Shown: piece by piece, positions 55,865 through 64,000 of the stretch
How positions within the stretch are numbered: position 1 is the stretch's first letter
How the letters are laid out: every line of letters starts with the position of its first letter
Assembly: GCA_959608885.1 (NCBI GenBank)
Contig: CAUHSG010000001.1
Span: 169,644 to 233,643 of the forward strand
Length of the DNA stretch: 64,000 bases
Direction of reading: 5' to 3'
DNA from: an uncultured Coriobacteriia bacterium
GTDB taxonomy: Bacteria; Actinomycetota; Coriobacteriia; Coriobacteriales; QAMH01
Notes under the pieces: generated by a model
The model's input: only the letters and a program-made list of their open reading frames with translations
Database searches by the model: none
Told to the model about the DNA's origin: nothing
Made by a program: the position numbers and the translations under genes

Positions 55865-56785
55865 CTAGCGTCTTGGCACGAGCTGATAGCGGCCATCCAT
55901 GCCACGTTGGATGAGGTTGTCGAGCTCGTATTGGGCAAGGCGCTTCGAAAGCTCGCCGGGAGAGAAGTCGAAGTAGGCCGCAAGCTGCTGGGCGGAAAGC
56001 GCCTCGGCAGCAAGCGCACGCAAGACGGGATCGTCGCCGATGAGGTCATCGCTTGCATCGCCCTCCCCTTTCGCGACCCCGTCGGCGAGCAGCTCATACA
56101 TGGAATGGGCCCAAGCCAGCTCGATTGCGGAATCGAGGGTGGCAGTATCGACGACGCAATAGGCACCCTGGGTGATGAGATGATTGGTACCGCGCGAGTT
56201 GGGCGAGGTGATGGAACCGGGTATGGCGGCGACGTCACGATTGGCGCGCAAAGCTGCGTCCGCCGTCGAGAAGGTGCCACTCGGAAGGCCTGCCTCCACA
56301 ATGAGCACGAGCGCGGCAAGTCCTGCGATGATGCGGTTGCGCCGCACGAAAGTCGGACGCAGAGGCTGGGTGCCCCAGGGGTTTTCGGAGATAACGGCAC
56401 CTTGGGCATCTATGACACGCTGGAACAATTCGCGACCGCGCTTGGGATAGGTCACATCAGCACCCGAGCCAAAGACAACGACCGTCGGACAGCCGCCATC
56501 GAGTGCCGCGCGATGCGCGCACTGGTCGCATCCCATCGCGCCACCGGAGATGATGGGAATGCCGCGCGAGGCGATATGTGAGGCGAACATCTCGGCACAG
56601 GCCAGGCCGTAGGGCGTTGCCTTGCGCGATCCGATGATGGCGATGCCCGGCCGCAAGGCAGCCGGATTGCCGATACCGCGAAGCACGCGAGGCGGGTCGG
56701 GCGTATCGCGTAATATGGCCGGATATTCGGCCGAGGCGATGTCGATTTCGAAATGCGGGCCGTTCAACTGGCACGAATCACCCAT
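55865..56785 (-). CDS. dprA: DNA processing protein DprA
   Basis: DprA loads RecA on incoming single-stranded DNA in natural transformation. 306 residues. A Rossmann-type core: GIAIIGSRKATPYGLACAE, IPIISGGAMGCDQCAHRAAL and VVFGSGADVTYPKRGREL. A short C-terminal winged-helix domain (AYFDFSPGELSKRLAQYELD) ends it. It lacks an N-terminal SAM domain or has a very short one. Start ATG 2 nt after the comM stop with GGAG 5 nt upstream; a longer frame inside comM is rejected. Confidence 0.93.
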   Translation of the reverse strand: MGDSCQLNGPHFEIDIASAEYPAILRDTPDPPRVLRGIGNPAALRPGIAIIGSRKATPYGLACAEMFASHIASRGIPIISGGAMGCDQCAHRAALDGGCPTVVVFGSGADVTYPKRGRELFQRVIDAQGAVISENPWGTQPLRPTFVRRNRIIAGLAALVLIVEAGLPSGTFSTADAALRANRDVAAIPGSITSPNSRGTNHLITQGAYCVVDTATLDSAIELAWAHSMYELLADGVAKGEGDASDDLIGDDPVLRALAAEALSAQQLAAYFDFSPGELSKRLAQYELDNLIQRGMDGRYQLVPRR

Positions 56786-56787
56786 GC

Positions 56788-58293
56788 TCACTCCAAGCTG
56801 TTGTCGACGCGATACATGCACGATTCGAGCAGGTGCTCATCACAGACCACTTCGCTGCCATCGAGATCGGCAATCGTACGTGCCACGCGCAAGATGCGCA
56901 TGATGCCACGCCCCGAAAGAAAGTGCTTGCGTGCCATGTCCTCGATGAGCTTGCGACCGCTCGTCGTGAGGTCGCATGACTCGATGACCTCATGCGGCGT
57001 AATGTTCGCAAGCGAGATTACGCGCTCTCCGCGCTGTGCCGCACGTTCGCGAGCCGCGAGCACCTCGTCGGCAATCTGCGCAGATGTCACCCCCTGGCCG
57101 CTTTGCAAGACGCGTGTGGGATCGACACGAGACACCTCGCAAATGAGATCGATTCGATCCTTGAGCGGGCCTCCGAGCTTAGCCTGGTAGTGATTGACCT
57201 GATGCTCGCTGCAACGACAGCCATGATCTGCATCGCCTAGGTATCCACACGGACATGGGTTGGATGCAGCGATAAGCTGAAAGCGCGCGGGAAACACCGC
57301 ACGCGAGCCGACCCTGCTCACGACGACCCTGCCGTCCTCAATGGGCTGGCGCAGAGCCTGCAGGGAACTATTCGAGAACTCGGCAAACTCATCGAGGAAA
57401 AGCACGCCGTTGTGGGCAAGTGACACCTCGCCTGGTCGCACGTTGTTCGAGCCACCGCCGACAAGCGAGGCAACCGTCGCCGAGTGATGCGGCGCACGAA
57501 AGGGCCGCACGCCCGCCGTGATAGATCGCAGGTCGAGGCCGGCAACCGAATGGATGAGCGCCGTCTCGATACGCTCGTCCTCGTCGAGCGGCGGCAAGAT
57601 GCCCGGCAGACGCCTGGCCAACATGCTCTTTCCCGCCCCAGGAGGCCCAATGAGCAGCGCACCGTGCCCACCGGCGGCAGCGATGGTGAGAGCGCGCACG
57701 GCAAATTGCTGACCGACCACGTCACGATAATCGAGCCGCTCGTCATCTTGCGCCGCCACAAACATATCCGGTGGCGAAAACGAAGCCGAACGCAGCTGGG
57801 CAAGATGATCGATGCATACGTGATCGAGCCCCGTGAGCTTGGGCATGCACGTCGCATCGGAAGCCGATAACAACCGCAGATGATCCTTCTGGGCCGCTAT
57901 GGCGTAGGCAAGCAGACCGTCGACACGGCGCACGGCGCCGTCGAGGGCGAGCTCGCCCACTGCCAGGGTCTCCTCGACGAAGCTCGGATTGATCTGGCGC
58001 GTGGCAAGAAGATACGCAATCGCAATGGGCAAGTCGAAACCCGAACCGCTCTTGCGCACGCAGGCGGGTGCGAGGTTGATGACGACGTGACTACTCGGCA
58101 TGTCGAATCCAGCGGCTCGCACGGCGCTACGCACGCGCAGACGTGCCTCCTGAACAGCCGCATCGGCCATGCCGACAATGTGCCAACCCGGCAAACCCGG
58201 GCCGATTTCGATTTCGACCGTGACGGGCACGGTCTGCACGCCGTAGAGAGCACAGGTGGGAACGGAGGCCCGCACGGTCCTAGAAGCACTCAT
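56788..58293 (-). CDS. comM: YifB/ComM Mg-chelatase-like AAA+ ATPase
   Basis: ComM is a helicase that promotes branch migration during transformation. 501 residues. The N-terminal ChlI domain (VTVEIEIGPGLPGWHIVGMADAA) is followed by Walker A LIGPPGAGKSMLARRLPG and Walker B LFLDEFAEF. ASNPCPCGYLGD contains a conserved cysteine pair. It overlaps the yraN end by 14 nt and precedes dprA, the common comM-dprA order. Confidence 0.94.
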   Translation of the reverse strand: MSASRTVRASVPTCALYGVQTVPVTVEIEIGPGLPGWHIVGMADAAVQEARLRVRSAVRAAGFDMPSSHVVINLAPACVRKSGSGFDLPIAIAYLLATRQINPSFVEETLAVGELALDGAVRRVDGLLAYAIAAQKDHLRLLSASDATCMPKLTGLDHVCIDHLAQLRSASFSPPDMFVAAQDDERLDYRDVVGQQFAVRALTIAAAGGHGALLIGPPGAGKSMLARRLPGILPPLDEDERIETALIHSVAGLDLRSITAGVRPFRAPHHSATVASLVGGGSNNVRPGEVSLAHNGVLFLDEFAEFSNSSLQALRQPIEDGRVVVSRVGSRAVFPARFQLIAASNPCPCGYLGDADHGCRCSEHQVNHYQAKLGGPLKDRIDLICEVSRVDPTRVLQSGQGVTSAQIADEVLAARERAAQRGERVISLANITPHEVIESCDLTTSGRKLIEDMARKHFLSGRGIMRILRVARTIADLDGSEVVCDEHLLESCMYRVDNSLE

Positions 58294-58954
58294 TGAAGCA
58301 ACCCCTGTGATGGCGCAGCATGGCACGATGCGGGGCCGTGACGCAGATGGCGATGGCATCGAAGCGCACGCTGTCGTTGTCATCCCAATCGTCCGTGACC
58401 ATCATGTAACACAGGGCGATGCGCTCGTAGCGGCTTTGCTTGCTGCGCGTAATCGCTTCCTCGGGAAGGCCCGCCTCGACGCTCTGTCGCGTCTTCACCT
58501 CGATAAAGCATAGGGTGCCTTCCGGGTCGCGGGCGATGATATCCGCCTCGCCGAAACGGCAAAACCAGTTGCGCTTGACGATCGTGTATCCACGGGACTT
58601 GAGATAGCGCACGGCTGCCTCTTCGCCCTTCCTACCGAGCTCCTGGCGCGACTCGATGTGACCTTCCTGTTCATAGGGATCACCGCAGAACTCCTCGGGC
58701 GAGATATCGAAGCAACGATCGGGCGGGACGCCTTCCATACAGGTAGACTCATCGGCCCCGAGATCTTCGAGCGGTTCCTCATCGGAGGAATCTCGCCCCT
58801 CGGCTTCATCTTCAAGCTCCTCTTCGAGCTCATCGTCAGCGTCTTGCACTTCGATGGTGGTCTCGTCCACCTCCTCGTCGAGCGTATCTTCGAGCTCTTC
58901 GTCTCGGTCGTCCTCGTCACGCATGGGACTTGCGGCTTGTTCTTTCGAAACCAT
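58280..58954 (-). CDS. YraN/UPF0102 nuclease-like protein with acidic extension
   Basis: A restriction-endonuclease-fold family protein. 224 residues, against about 120 for most UPF0102 members. Residues 1-100 are highly acidic and low complexity (EELEDTLDEEVDETTIEVQD, then DDELEEELEDEAEG). The YraN core begins RQELGRKGEEAAVRYLKSRGYTIVKRNWFCR. GEADIIARDPEGTLCFIEVK holds the putative metal and lysine residues of the nuclease fold. Heads the comM-dprA cluster. The acidic tail might bind basic proteins or mimic DNA; that is inference. Confidence 0.85.
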   Translation of the reverse strand: MVSKEQAASPMRDEDDRDEELEDTLDEEVDETTIEVQDADDELEEELEDEAEGRDSSDEEPLEDLGADESTCMEGVPPDRCFDISPEEFCGDPYEQEGHIESRQELGRKGEEAAVRYLKSRGYTIVKRNWFCRFGEADIIARDPEGTLCFIEVKTRQSVEAGLPEEAITRSKQSRYERIALCYMMVTDDWDDNDSVRFDAIAICVTAPHRAMLRHHRGCFNECF

Positions 58955-59168
58955 GTGCATCCTTCCTCGTCAAAGGTCAGTGCACGAAATTGTTTCAGGC
59001 GCATCTAACAAAATCGCCGAATGACCGTGGTCGAATCACCGAATTCCTTCCGTGGAATTTCGGGCATGTGTCCAACAAAACTCGGAGCGAATTCCTCCGT
59101 CATTTTCGCTATGCACAACGTACGAGCCGTGGGATACTGGGCAGATCAGGCGACGAGATGGAGGAGCC

Positions 59169-60503
59169 ATGAAAGAGGAACGCGCCGAGTACATTGCCAA
59201 CATTCGTGCCCTTGACGGTGATGTCGAGGGAAGGAAGATGGCACTTGCGTTCATCGACGAATCCGACGTGTGGGTTCATGGCAAGCCAGCGCCGTTTCCC
59301 TACGTGCCATATCTGTTCAACGCCGATGACCGCGCCTACATCGCCGAGCAGGTCACGACAATGCACCGCATCCTCTGCAAGGTGATACGGCGTTATCTTG
59401 ACGATGAGAGCTACCGCGAGCTCTTTCACTTCCCTACCGAGATGCATCGTCTCATCATGCTGCCCTGCGACTACGATGACCTTCTACCCATGGCGCGCTT
59501 CGACCTCTTCCTGAGCGAAGATGACCTGAGCTACAAGTTCTGCGAGTTCAACACCGATGGCAGCGGCGCCATGTCGCGCGACTTCATGATCGGCAAGGCG
59601 CTCATGCGAGGCGAGGCCTATCGACGTTTCGCGCAAAGCCACGAGCTCAGGCAGTTCGAGCTCTTCGATAGCTGGGTCGAGTCGTTCATGCGCATATACG
59701 AGTCGCGCCCCGGTGCGCGCCCCCATCCCACCATCGCCGTCACCGACTTTCGCGAGAGCGGCGTTTTCAGCGACTTCAACCGGTTCATCGAGGCATTTCG
59801 GAAGGCGGGATACGACGCACGCTTCACCGACATACGCGACTTCGAGTTTGACGGCGAACATCTCATCGACTCGACCGACGGGTGCGTCGTCGACGCCATA
59901 TATCGCCGGGCGGTCACGAGCGAGATACTCCAGCACCCGGGCGAATGCGATGCCCTCATCGATGCCGTGGCAGCGGGCAAGGTATGCCTCATCGGGCATT
60001 TCCGCACGACGGTCGTGCACTCCAAGGAGGTCAATATCGCCTTGTTCGACAAGCGCACGCGCGCGTTCTTGAGCGAGGAGGAGGCTGCCTTCGTGGACGC
60101 GCACGTGCCGCGCACCTATCGCCTCGAGAGCGGCGTGGACGGCTTCACGCTCGACGAGGTCAAGGACGACAAGGATGCCTGGATCATCAAGCCGGCTGAT
60201 GACTACGGAGCGCACGGCGTCTATCCCGGCGTTGACTTCGACCGGGAGCAATGGGAGCGCATCGTGGACAAGAATCTCGATGCCGGATACATCGTGCAGG
60301 AGTTCTACCAGCCCCCGCGCGTCGACATTATCAACACGGTCATCGATGGCGATGATCCATGTCGCGTCGAGTCATGGCAGTCCATGCCCGGCGTCTATCT
60401 CTATGAGGGCAAGCCCGTTGGCTTCTACTGCCGCCTGGGTAACGAGGGCGTCATCGCCATCGACCACGGCGGCCTGTGTGCGAACAGCTTTGCGGTCGAC
60501 TAG
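59169..60503 (+). CDS. ATP-grasp-like protein of unknown function
   Basis: A 444-residue protein. The C-terminal part, AWIIKPADDYGAHGVYPGVD, then NLDAGYIVQEFYQPP, resembles the ATP-binding portion of ATP-grasp ligases. The N-terminal part holds FCEFNTDGSGAMSRDFMIG, which recalls the substrate-binding region of the circularly permuted/glutathionylspermidine-synthase-like group. Start ATG with GAGGAG just upstream; an in-frame ATG at 59052 is less likely. No ligase partner or peptide substrate gene is adjacent. Its stop TAG interlocks with that of gltX in CTAG. Confidence 0.6.
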   Translation: MKEERAEYIANIRALDGDVEGRKMALAFIDESDVWVHGKPAPFPYVPYLFNADDRAYIAEQVTTMHRILCKVIRRYLDDESYRELFHFPTEMHRLIMLPCDYDDLLPMARFDLFLSEDDLSYKFCEFNTDGSGAMSRDFMIGKALMRGEAYRRFAQSHELRQFELFDSWVESFMRIYESRPGARPHPTIAVTDFRESGVFSDFNRFIEAFRKAGYDARFTDIRDFEFDGEHLIDSTDGCVVDAIYRRAVTSEILQHPGECDALIDAVAAGKVCLIGHFRTTVVHSKEVNIALFDKRTRAFLSEEEAAFVDAHVPRTYRLESGVDGFTLDEVKDDKDAWIIKPADDYGAHGVYPGVDFDREQWERIVDKNLDAGYIVQEFYQPPRVDIINTVIDGDDPCRVESWQSMPGVYLYEGKPVGFYCRLGNEGVIAIDHGGLCANSFAVD

Positions 60504-61966
60504 TCGAGAGCGAGCTCGGCAGCTGCCTTGAGGCGCTGCTCCACGACGACGCGATCCAGGAGCTCGATTGACTCGAAGAGCGGCGGACTCACCATGTTGC
60601 CGCACACGGCAACGCGAATCGGCTGGAAAACGAACTTCGGCTTGGCGTCAAGCTTCTCAAGCAGGCCACGCAACGCAGCCTCGATGCTATCAACCGTCCA
60701 CTCGCAGTCGCTCAGTACAGCAGCAGCCTCGACGAGCGCCGTCTTCGCGCCCTTTCCCTCCTTGCGAAGCACCTTCTCGACGCTCTTCTCGTCAAGTTCG
60801 ATATGCTCGTCGAGCAGGTAGGCAATCATGGGGACGGCCTCCGTCATGAGCTTGACGCGCTCGCTCACGAGTGGATAGATGGCCTCCAGACGCGGGCGCA
60901 TCGCCTCGACACCGGCCTCGTCTGTCGCATATCCCGCCTCGATGAGATACGGCGCGAGCACGTCGACGAAGGCCGCCGCACCCATCTGCTGGATGTACTG
61001 GCTGTTGATCCACTCGAGCTTGTCGTAATCGAGCGAACTCGGATTCTTGCTGATGCGCTCGAGCGTGAAGAGCTTGGCCATCTCCTCGCGCGTGAACAGC
61101 GTGGTCTCGCCATCAGGCGCCCATCCGAGCAGTGCAAGGTAGTTGAACAGGGCATCGGGCAGGTAACCCATATCGCGATATTCCTCGACGCTTGCCGCAC
61201 CATGGCGCTTGGAGAGCTTCTTTCCATCCGGACCGCAGATCATCGGCAGATGAGCGAAGGTCGGCGTGGGATAGCCGAGGGCCTCGTAGACGAGGACTTG
61301 ACGCGGCGTGTTGGAAAGATGGTCATCACCGCGGATGATGTGCGTCATCTTCATGTTCACGTCATCGCAGACGACCGCGAAGTTGTAAGTGGGCGTGCCG
61401 TCGCTGCGCACGAGGATCATGTCGTCCATGAGGGCGGCGTCGAACTCCGCATCGCCGTGGATGATGTCGTGCACGACGATGGTGCCGCGATCCTCGGGGA
61501 CCTTGAGGCGCCACACATGGGGCTCGCCCGCATCGATGCGCTTCTGGGCCTCCTCGCGGCTCAGTCCGCGGCAAGGATCGGGCTCGTTGGCAGCGCCGGC
61601 CTGCACGGCCTCACGACGAGCCGCGAGCTCCTCGGAAGTGCAAAAGCAGGGGTAGACGTTACCGCTCTCCTTGAGCTGCTCGAGAGCCTCCCTGTAGGTG
61701 TCGAAGCGCTCGGTTTGCATATAGGGGCCGTAGTCGCCGCCGATATGCGGACCTTCGTCCCAGTCAAGACCAAGCCACTTCATGGCGCGGATGATGAGGT
61801 CGATGTTCTCCTTCGTGGAGCGCTCGGGGTCAGTATCCTCGATACGCAGGACGAAGGTACCGTCCATCGCACGCGCGAACGCCCAGTTATAGATGGCGGT
61901 ACGCGCGCCACCGATGTGCAGCTTGCCCGTCGGCGACGGGGCAAAGCGAACTCGAACCTCACTCAT
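60500..61966 (-). CDS. gltX: Glutamyl-tRNA synthetase
   Basis: Class Ib synthetase. 488 residues. RVRFAPSPTGKLHIGGARTA contains the HIGH-like motif (HIGG), and PDGKKLSKRHGAASVEEY the KMSKS-like loop. VYPCFCTSEELAARR and DPCRGL show the zinc-type cysteines seen in many bacterial GluRS. The stop CTA overlaps the stop of the plus-strand ATP-grasp gene. Upstream lies a solitary repeat and the tsf terminator. Confidence 0.96.
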   Translation of the reverse strand: MSEVRVRFAPSPTGKLHIGGARTAIYNWAFARAMDGTFVLRIEDTDPERSTKENIDLIIRAMKWLGLDWDEGPHIGGDYGPYMQTERFDTYREALEQLKESGNVYPCFCTSEELAARREAVQAGAANEPDPCRGLSREEAQKRIDAGEPHVWRLKVPEDRGTIVVHDIIHGDAEFDAALMDDMILVRSDGTPTYNFAVVCDDVNMKMTHIIRGDDHLSNTPRQVLVYEALGYPTPTFAHLPMICGPDGKKLSKRHGAASVEEYRDMGYLPDALFNYLALLGWAPDGETTLFTREEMAKLFTLERISKNPSSLDYDKLEWINSQYIQQMGAAAFVDVLAPYLIEAGYATDEAGVEAMRPRLEAIYPLVSERVKLMTEAVPMIAYLLDEHIELDEKSVEKVLRKEGKGAKTALVEAAAVLSDCEWTVDSIEAALRGLLEKLDAKPKFVFQPIRVAVCGNMVSPPLFESIELLDRVVVEQRLKAAAELALD

Positions 61967-61993
61967 ATCGTTTCCAACCTTTCGAAACCGGAA

Positions 61994-62030
61994 AATGTGA
62001 CAAAACTGCTCCGGCGACTTTTGTCACATT
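61994..62030. repeat. Inverted repeat related to the 37.6-kb element
   Basis: A perfect 12-bp inverted repeat AATGTGACAAAA / TTTTGTCACATT with a 13-nt spacer (CTGCTCCGGCGAC). The minus-strand word at 61999-62025 is 27 nt, matching the unit in the arms at 37585-37611 at 23 of 27 positions, including an exact GACAAAAGTCGCCGG. It lies between gltX and tsf, downstream of tsf. Confidence 0.8.
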
Positions 62031-62040
62031 CTGTCTCATA

Positions 62041-62077
62041 CGCAAAAGAGGGGATAACGCGGTGCGCTATCCCCTCT
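62041..62077 (-). terminator. Rho-independent terminator after tsf
   Basis: Perfect 10-bp stem AGAGGGGATA / TATCCCCTCT with an 11-nt loop, then TTTTGCG on the minus strand. Lies 26 nt past the tsf stop. Confidence 0.85.
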
Positions 62078-62102
62078 CGACTGACGTGCAGCTGAAGGAG
62101 CG

Positions 62103-62978
62103 TTACTCGCCGAGCTCGATGCGAGCAAACGAGACGACCTTGATGTCATCGCCAATCTCCTTGGCACACTTGGCGATGTAGGCACCGACGGTGGTGTCGG
62201 GATCCTTCACGAACTCCTGCTCGACGAGGCAGTTCTCCTTGTAGAACTTCTCCATGCGGCCCGTGGCGATCTTCTCCTGGATGTTCTCGGGCTTGCCGGA
62301 CTCGGCGGCCTGGGCCTTGTAGATCTCGAACTCGTGCTCGCGGATGTCCGCGGGTACGCTGTCCTTGTCGAGCGACACGGGATTGGTCGCGGCGATCTGC
62401 ATGGCGACGTCCTTGCCCATGGCCAGGAAGCGCTCATCGGTAGCCGTAGCCTCGTTGTTGAACGTGAAGCCCACGAGCACGCCGATGCGGCCGTTCATGT
62501 GGATGTAGGGAACCAGGGCGCCCGTACCCTCGATCTCGAGACGCTTGAAGTTCGAGATCTGCATGTTCTCGCCGATGATGTGGATGGCCTCGGTGAGCGT
62601 ATCGCCGACCTTCTCGCCCTCGTACTCGCTCTCGAGGAGCTCGTCGACGGTAGCGGGATTGCCATGCACCACGGCGCGCGTGAAGGTGTCGCAGTAGTCC
62701 TGGAACTTATCGGTGAGTGCGACGAAGTCGGTCTCGCAGTTGATCTCGACGACAGCGCCCTTGGTAGCGTCCTTCTTGCAGACGGCGACGTTGACACGAC
62801 CCTCGTTGGTCGCGCGGCCGGCCTTCTTGGCAGCCTTGGCAAGACCATGCGTGCGCAGCACGTCGACGGCCTTCTCGAAATCGCCCTCAGCCTCGGTAAG
62901 AGCCTTCTTGCACTCCATCATGCCAGCTCCGGTTGCCTCACGGAGCTCCTTAACCATCTTTGCGGTGATCTCTGCCAT
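62103..62978 (-). CDS. tsf: Elongation factor Ts
   Basis: Nucleotide-exchange factor for EF-Tu. 291 residues. MVKELREATGAGMMECKKALTEA at the start with the conserved TGAGMMDC-like motif, followed by AAKKAGRATNEGRV. INCETDFVALTDKFQDY is the EF-Tu contact region. Overlaps the rpsB stop as TAATG, in the invariant rpsB-tsf order. pyrH and frr, which often follow, are not here. Confidence 0.97.
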   Translation of the reverse strand: MAEITAKMVKELREATGAGMMECKKALTEAEGDFEKAVDVLRTHGLAKAAKKAGRATNEGRVNVAVCKKDATKGAVVEINCETDFVALTDKFQDYCDTFTRAVVHGNPATVDELLESEYEGEKVGDTLTEAIHIIGENMQISNFKRLEIEGTGALVPYIHMNGRIGVLVGFTFNNEATATDERFLAMGKDVAMQIAATNPVSLDKDSVPADIREHEFEIYKAQAAESGKPENIQEKIATGRMEKFYKENCLVEQEFVKDPDTTVGAYIAKCAKEIGDDIKVVSFARIELGE

Positions 62979-63805
62979 TACTCTGCAACCTCCTCGGTCT
63001 TCTCTTCGATTTCTTTAATGGTGGACTCGGAAACCTCGACCCTCTCGGAAATCTCGGGCTCCTCGGGAATCGCGGGGACTTCCTTGTCCGCATCCGCAGT
63101 CATTTCCTGCTCGGTGACAACCGTGCCGGAACCGGCGATGAGAGCATCGGCGGCGAGCTGGCTCAGGAGGTTGACCGAACGGATGGCATCGTCGTTTGCG
63201 GGGATGCCGTAATCGATATCGTCGGGGTCGGCGTTGGTGTCGATGAGGCCGATGATGGGGATGTGCAGACGATGGGCCTCGCGTACGGCATTGTCCTCGT
63301 GCTTGGTGTCGACGATGAACAGCGCATCGGGTAGGTCATGCATGTTGCGGATGCCGCCCAAGGCGAGCTCGAGCTTGGTGTGCTCCTTGTTGAGACCGGC
63401 CTGCTCCTTCTTGGTGTATGCGTCGAAGCGACCATCAGCCTTCATGGCCTCGATCTCCTCCATGCGCTGAACGCGCGTGCGGATCGTGGCGAAGTTGGTG
63501 AGCATGCCGCCCATCCAGCGGTAGTTGACGTAGGGCATGCCGCAACGCTCGGCAGCGGTCTTGATGGGCTCCTGAGCCTGCTTCTTGGTGCCGACGAAGA
63601 GGACCTTCTTGCCAGCGGCACCCAGGTTGAGCAGGAAGCTGTACGCATCGTCGATAGCGTAGAGCGTCTTCTTGAGATCGAGGATGTAGATGCCGTTGCG
63701 CTCGCCGAAAATGTACGGTTTCATCTTCGGGTTCCAGCGGCGGGTCTGATGGCCGAAGTGAACGCCGGCCTCCAGAAGGGACTTGATAGATACAGTTGTA
63801 GCCAT
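62978..63805 (-). CDS. rpsB: 30S ribosomal protein S2
   Basis: Small-subunit protein S2. 275 residues. SIKSLLEAGVHFGHQTRRWNPKM is the signature start. NYRWMGGMLTNFATIR and IPIIGLIDTNADPDDIDYGIPANDDA are conserved. The C-terminus is extended with acidic residues (PEEPEISERVEVSESTIKEI). ATG chosen with GGAGG 10 nt upstream; a frame further upstream runs through the leader. Confidence 0.96.
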   Translation of the reverse strand: MATTVSIKSLLEAGVHFGHQTRRWNPKMKPYIFGERNGIYILDLKKTLYAIDDAYSFLLNLGAAGKKVLFVGTKKQAQEPIKTAAERCGMPYVNYRWMGGMLTNFATIRTRVQRMEEIEAMKADGRFDAYTKKEQAGLNKEHTKLELALGGIRNMHDLPDALFIVDTKHEDNAVREAHRLHIPIIGLIDTNADPDDIDYGIPANDDAIRSVNLLSQLAADALIAGSGTVVTEQEMTADADKEVPAIPEEPEISERVEVSESTIKEIEEKTEEVAE

Positions 63806-63948
63806 TGCGGGTAAACCTCCAGTTTTCGTTAGTCCTCTGCTCGGATCATCGCCGTGCTGCCCGCAACCCCCACCGGGGCCACTAGCGGGGCGGCTCCCCT
63901 CGCATGTGAAATAAAAGCTACTGCCATGCGTTTTCGCATAGCTCGCCA
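63806..63948 (-). promoter_or_regulatory. rpsB leader region
   Basis: About 140 nt between the predicted start site and rpsB, with a hairpin ATGCG-AAAA-CGCAT and GC-rich potential stems near GGGAGCCGCCCCGCTAG. Autoregulatory S2 leaders are known in other bacteria; whether this is one is untested. Confidence 0.35.
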
Positions 63949-63977
63949 ATTCTATCTCTGCCACAGGACGCATGCAA
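63949..63977 (-). promoter_or_regulatory. rpsB-tsf promoter candidate
   Basis: On the minus strand TTGCAT, 17 nt spacer, TAGAAT. The -10 matches consensus at 5 of 6; the -35 is weaker. The predicted start is about 63942. Confidence 0.5.
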
Positions 63978-64000
63978 GGACAAGTTTGACTAGCAACGTG

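Noticed and set aside
63806..63973. A 56-residue N-terminal extension of S2
   Set aside because: It is Gly/Ser-rich, spans the predicted promoter and leader, and the canonical S2 start has GGAGG upstream.

Overview
This window looks like a stretch of core chromosome from a high-GC Gram-positive anaerobe, most likely a member of the Coriobacteriia (Actinomycetota). That placement is inferred from base composition, the long Ala/Glu/Lys-rich tails on several housekeeping proteins, ThyX instead of ThyA, a zinc-type L31 and L28, a PEP synthase with its PPSR regulator, FakA/DegV, and the mix of actinobacterial and firmicute-like gene clusters. No rRNA, tRNA, CRISPR, insertion sequence or prophage was found. 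Almost every gene lies on the minus strand. The plus-strand exceptions are an XRE regulator, rsmE-mtaB, an MGMT-family gene and an ATP-grasp-like gene.

Layout by coordinate (transcription mostly runs right to left). 1-5551: partial aroC, a DUF1385 membrane protein, thyX, a small divergent regulator locus, an iron-sulfur flavoprotein, a DMT transporter and rpmE. 5762-8289: rho and a transaldolase-like gene, translationally coupled. 8520-10589 (+): rsmE and the tRNA methylthiotransferase mtaB, which appears to start at ATT. 10877-17876: a complete F1Fo ATP synthase operon (atpI-like, B, E, F, H, A, G, D, C). 18047-21115: dCMP deaminase, glyA, rpiB and tsaC. 21106-30670: recN, nadK, tlyA, dxs, xseB, nusB, an Asp23 protein, accC and a fused carboxyltransferase-BCCP protein. 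30920-37077: coaD, rsmD, recG, degV (fakB), fakA and a second Asp23 protein. 37200-44738: an MGMT-type gene, ppsA, its kinase/phosphorylase regulator, glyS, glyQ and lepB. 44807-48586: trmD, rimM, a KH protein, rpsP and proS. 48750-53142: a tiny orphan protein, aspS, hisS, a coiled-coil protein and rpmB. 53293-58954: xerC, trmFO, a 45-residue ORF, dprA, comM and yraN. 59169-63805: an ATP-grasp-like protein, gltX, tsf and rpsB, with the rpsB promoter and leader at the right edge.

Functional themes are translation (ribosomal proteins, four aminoacyl-tRNA synthetases, and tRNA/rRNA modification by MtaB, TrmD, TrmFO, RsmE, RsmD, TlyA and TsaC), energy and anaplerosis (ATP synthase, PEP synthase, biotin-dependent carboxylase), thymidylate supply (dCMP deaminase, GlyA, ThyX), fatty-acid scavenging (FakA/FakB) and DNA processing (RecG, RecN, XerC, DprA, ComM). 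Very short spacings (ATGA, TGATG and TAATG overlaps) show dense operons.

The least explained features are in the spaces between genes. They are a 41-bp tandem repeat with inverted copies (10610-10800), a nested three-level stem structure (20320-20487), a structured interval at 30781-30884, a perfect 45-bp inverted repeat (37572-37679), and a solitary relative of that repeat (61994-62030). These suggest one or more lineage-specific intergenic repeat families. I did not see a defence system or other obvious new multi-gene system. Start sites were refined by eye from Shine-Dalgarno spacing and family alignment. No database search was available.
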